DNA of 14,358 nt from Hymenobacter sp. (GTDB lineage: Bacteria > Bacteroidota > Bacteroidia > Cytophagales > Hymenobacteraceae). The position numbers and the translations under genes were made by a program. Shown here in pieces: positions 12,833 through 14,358 of this stretch. Numbering within the stretch: the first letter of the stretch is position 1; each line of letters begins with the position of its first letter. The stretch lies in contig JANYFQ010000068.1 in the NCBI GenBank assembly GCA_025362615.1, forward strand, positions 1 through 14,358. Direction: 5' to 3'. The notes beneath the pieces are model-generated. The model worked only from the letters and a program-made list of their open reading frames with translations. It ran no database searches and was not told the origin of the DNA.

Positions 12833-14095
12833 ATGCCCTACCTGTTCACGTCCGAATCGGTTTCGGAAGGCCACCCCGATAAAGTTGCCGACCAGATTTC
12901 CGACGCCATTCTCGACGAATACCTCCGCCACGACCCCACGGCCAAAGTGGCCTGCGAAACCCTGGTTACCACCGACTTCGTGCTCGTGGCCGGCGAAATA
13001 AAGTCCTCGGCCCACATCAAAGCCGAACCCATCGTCCGGGCCGCCATCCGGCGCATTGGCTACGATAAGCCCGAATACCTGTTCAACGCCGACACCTGCG
13101 AGGTGCTCAACAAGTTGCACGAGCAGTCGGCCGACATCCGTCAGGGCGTGGACCGGGCCACCGCCGAAGAGCAAGGGGCCGGCGACCAGGGCATGATGTT
13201 CGGCTACGCCACCAACGAAACCGAAAATTATATGCCGCTGGCCCTCGACCTGTCGCACCGGCTGCTGCAAGAGCTGGCCGTGCTGCGCCGCGAGGCCCGC
13301 GAAATGCCTTACCTGCGCCCCGATGCCAAAAGCCAGGTCACGATTCGCTACTCCGACGACCACCGGCCCGAAGCCATTGACACCATTGTCGTTAGTACGC
13401 AACACGACGAGTTTGACACCGACGAGCCGGCCATGCTCGCCCGCATCAAGCACGACGTTATCCACGTCCTCATCCCGCGCGTCAAGGCCGGCCTCAGCGC
13501 CGACGTGCAGGCCCTCTTCACCGCCGACCTCACCCACCACATCAACCCCACGGGCAAGTTCGTCATCGGAGGCCCCCACGGCGACTCGGGCCTCACGGGC
13601 CGCAAAATCATCGTCGATACCTACGGCGGCAAAGGTGCCCACGGCGGCGGGGCCTTCTCGGGCAAAGACAGCAGCAAAGTGGACCGCTCGGCCGCCTACG
13701 CCGCCCGCCACATTGCCAAAAACCTGGTGGCCGCCGGCGTGGCCGACCAGGTGCTCGTGCAGGTAGCCTACGCCATCGGCGTGGCCCAGCCCGTGGGGGT
13801 GTTCGTGACAACCTACGGCACCACCAAAGCCCTCGACACCCACGGCAACCTACTAACCGACGGCGCAATAGCCGACAAAGTAACCACGTTGTTCGACCTG
13901 CGCCCCTACGCCATCGTGCAGCGGTTCGGGCTGCAAAACCCCATCTTCGGCCCCACCGCCGCCTACGGCCACATGGGCCGCCAACCCGGCACCGTGACCG
14001 TAACGATGGGCAGCGGCGAAGAGAAAACCTTTGAAACCTTCACTTGGGAAAAGCTCGACTACGTGGCGAAAATCCGGGAGGCGTTTGGGTTGTAA
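12833..14095 (+). CDS. metK: S-adenosylmethionine synthetase
   Basis: MetK makes S-adenosylmethionine from methionine and ATP, releasing phosphate and pyrophosphate. It is cytosolic, forms dimers or tetramers and needs Mg and K ions. Hallmarks are FTSESVSEGHPDKVADQISD (residues 5-24), the hexapeptide GAGDQG (115-120), the second signature GGGAFSGKD (271-279), and HINPTGKFVIGGPHGDSGLTGRK just before it. The C-terminal YGHMGR and DYVAKIREAFGL are also typical. The length, 420 residues, fits Bacteroidota enzymes. ATG 12833 is chosen over a TTG at 12821. It has a promoter box, a hairpin-containing leader and its own terminator. It supplies the methyl donor used by enzymes such as that at 10654. 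Confidence 0.97.
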   Translation: MPYLFTSESVSEGHPDKVADQISDAILDEYLRHDPTAKVACETLVTTDFVLVAGEIKSSAHIKAEPIVRAAIRRIGYDKPEYLFNADTCEVLNKLHEQSADIRQGVDRATAEEQGAGDQGMMFGYATNETENYMPLALDLSHRLLQELAVLRREAREMPYLRPDAKSQVTIRYSDDHRPEAIDTIVVSTQHDEFDTDEPAMLARIKHDVIHVLIPRVKAGLSADVQALFTADLTHHINPTGKFVIGGPHGDSGLTGRKIIVDTYGGKGAHGGGAFSGKDSSKVDRSAAYAARHIAKNLVAAGVADQVLVQVAYAIGVAQPVGVFVTTYGTTKALDTHGNLLTDGAIADKVTTLFDLRPYAIVQRFGLQNPIFGPTAAYGHMGRQPGTVTVTMGSGEEKTFETFTWEKLDYVAKIREAFGL

Positions 14096-14134
14096 GTAAC
14101 CCGCTGTTTGTTGCTTACAAAATCCTTTTTGTTT

Positions 14135-14172
14135 AAAAAGCCCCAACCGCGTAGCGTGGTTGGGGCTTTTTT
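14135..14172. terminator. Intrinsic terminator of metK
   Basis: GCCCCAACC (14140-14148) and GGTTGGGGC (14158-14166) form a perfect 9-bp stem with a 9-base loop, preceded by five A and followed by six T. It can work in both directions. Confidence 0.95.
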
Positions 14173-14215
14173 GCTGCTTAACAAAAAGGTAGCATTAAAA
14201 CTAATTTTTTTCGCC

Positions 14216-14223
14216 TACATTTA
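14216..14223 (+). promoter_or_regulatory. Candidate -7 box for the truncated last gene
   Basis: TACATTTA has one mismatch to TAnnTTTG and lies in an AT-rich stretch after the metK terminator. The predicted transcription start, near 14228, coincides with the first paired base of the folded leader. Confidence 0.4.
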
Positions 14224-14227
14224 CCCG

Positions 14228-14279
14228 TGCAACCTGGCACACCCCGGCTATTGGCCATACGCAGGGGTGACAAGGTGCA
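14228..14279 (+). ncRNA. Candidate structured 5' leader
   Basis: An outer helix pairs TGC-(A)-ACCT (14228-14235, one bulged A) with AGGTGCA (14273-14279). After small internal loops, an inner helix pairs CACCCC (14240-14245) with GGGGTG (14264-14269). The apical part can form a short GGC/GCC pairing. It lies between a promoter candidate and the ATG at 14315. It resembles no riboswitch class I can name, and its role is unknown. Confidence 0.4.
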
Positions 14280-14314
14280 GCGACATTCCCATCATTCACC
14301 TAAATCAATTTCAC

Positions 14315-14358
14315 ATGAAAAATTCTACAACCCCGCAAAAAACGGGGGGGGGGGCCGT
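14315..14358 (+). CDS. Start of a gene cut by the window edge
   Basis: An ATG at 14315 opens a frame reading MKNSTTPQKTGGGA to the right edge. It follows a promoter candidate and a folded leader, and the A-rich ATG context is like other Bacteroidota genes. Codons 10-14 contain a run of 11 G (14344-14354), which may be a sequencing or contig-end artefact or a phase-variable tract. Too little is present to identify the product. Confidence 0.4.
   Translation, partial: MKNSTTPQKTGGGA

Noticed and set aside
12689..13843. 384-codon minus-strand frame opposite metK
   Set aside because: It is an antisense shadow of metK and would start inside it and run through the octad repeat.

Overview
The window looks like chromosomal DNA from a GC-rich member of the Bacteroidota, most likely Hymenobacter or a close relative (Cytophagales). 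Four signs support this. Almost no gene has a Shine-Dalgarno sequence. Several genes are preceded by a box matching TAnnTTTG, the -7 promoter element of this phylum. The protein families (KdtX-type glycosyltransferase, DUF4397 lipoprotein, THUMP-like methyltransferase) are typical of it. The pyrH-frr pair is also usual there. Genus assignment is inference. Position 1 starts inside a repeat and the right edge ends in a run of 11 G, so both edges may be contig ends.

Layout. (1) 107-1586, plus strand: pyrH (UMP kinase) and frr (ribosome recycling factor), closed by a terminator shared with the opposing nadD. (2) 1652-7475, minus strand, read right to left: an O-antigen-ligase-like membrane protein, a KdtX-type family 2 glycosyltransferase, a family 9 (heptosyltransferase-like) glycosyltransferase, an ECF sigma factor resembling actinobacterial SigR, a small zinc-binding anti-sigma factor resembling RsrA, gmk (guanylate kinase) and nadD (nicotinate-nucleotide adenylyltransferase). 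(3) 7645-9834, minus strand: ahcY (adenosylhomocysteinase) and a DUF4397 lipoprotein, each with its own promoter box and terminator. (4) 9971-14095, plus strand: an exported protein of unknown function, a THUMP-like methyltransferase, a short-chain dehydrogenase and metK (S-adenosylmethionine synthetase). (5) 14096-14358: the metK terminator, a promoter candidate, a folded leader and the first codons of a gene cut off by the edge.

How the genes fit together. metK makes SAM, the methyltransferase should use it, and ahcY clears the SAH product, so three steps of the methyl cycle lie within 7 kb although not in one operon. The three surface genes at 4289-7475 form a compact lipopolysaccharide or surface-glycan assembly group. 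The sigma/anti-sigma pair is probably a redox-responsive switch. pyrH, gmk, nadD and frr are housekeeping genes.

The most unusual feature is intergenic. Four gaps (before frr, nadD, the methyltransferase and metK) are filled by two arms of degenerate tandem 7- or 8-base units facing each other as inverted repeats, often running from just after one stop codon to just before the next start. Each gap has its own unit sequence, yet the two arms within a gap match as complements. One-armed versions cover the pyrH start and encode the N-terminus of the family 9 glycosyltransferase. Other points are two -7 boxes placed exactly 4 nt before an ATG (predicted leaderless mRNAs), and folded leaders starting at the predicted transcription starts of metK and of the truncated last gene. 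No tRNA, rRNA, CRISPR array, insertion sequence or prophage was seen, and no stretch over 300 bases lacks a gene.
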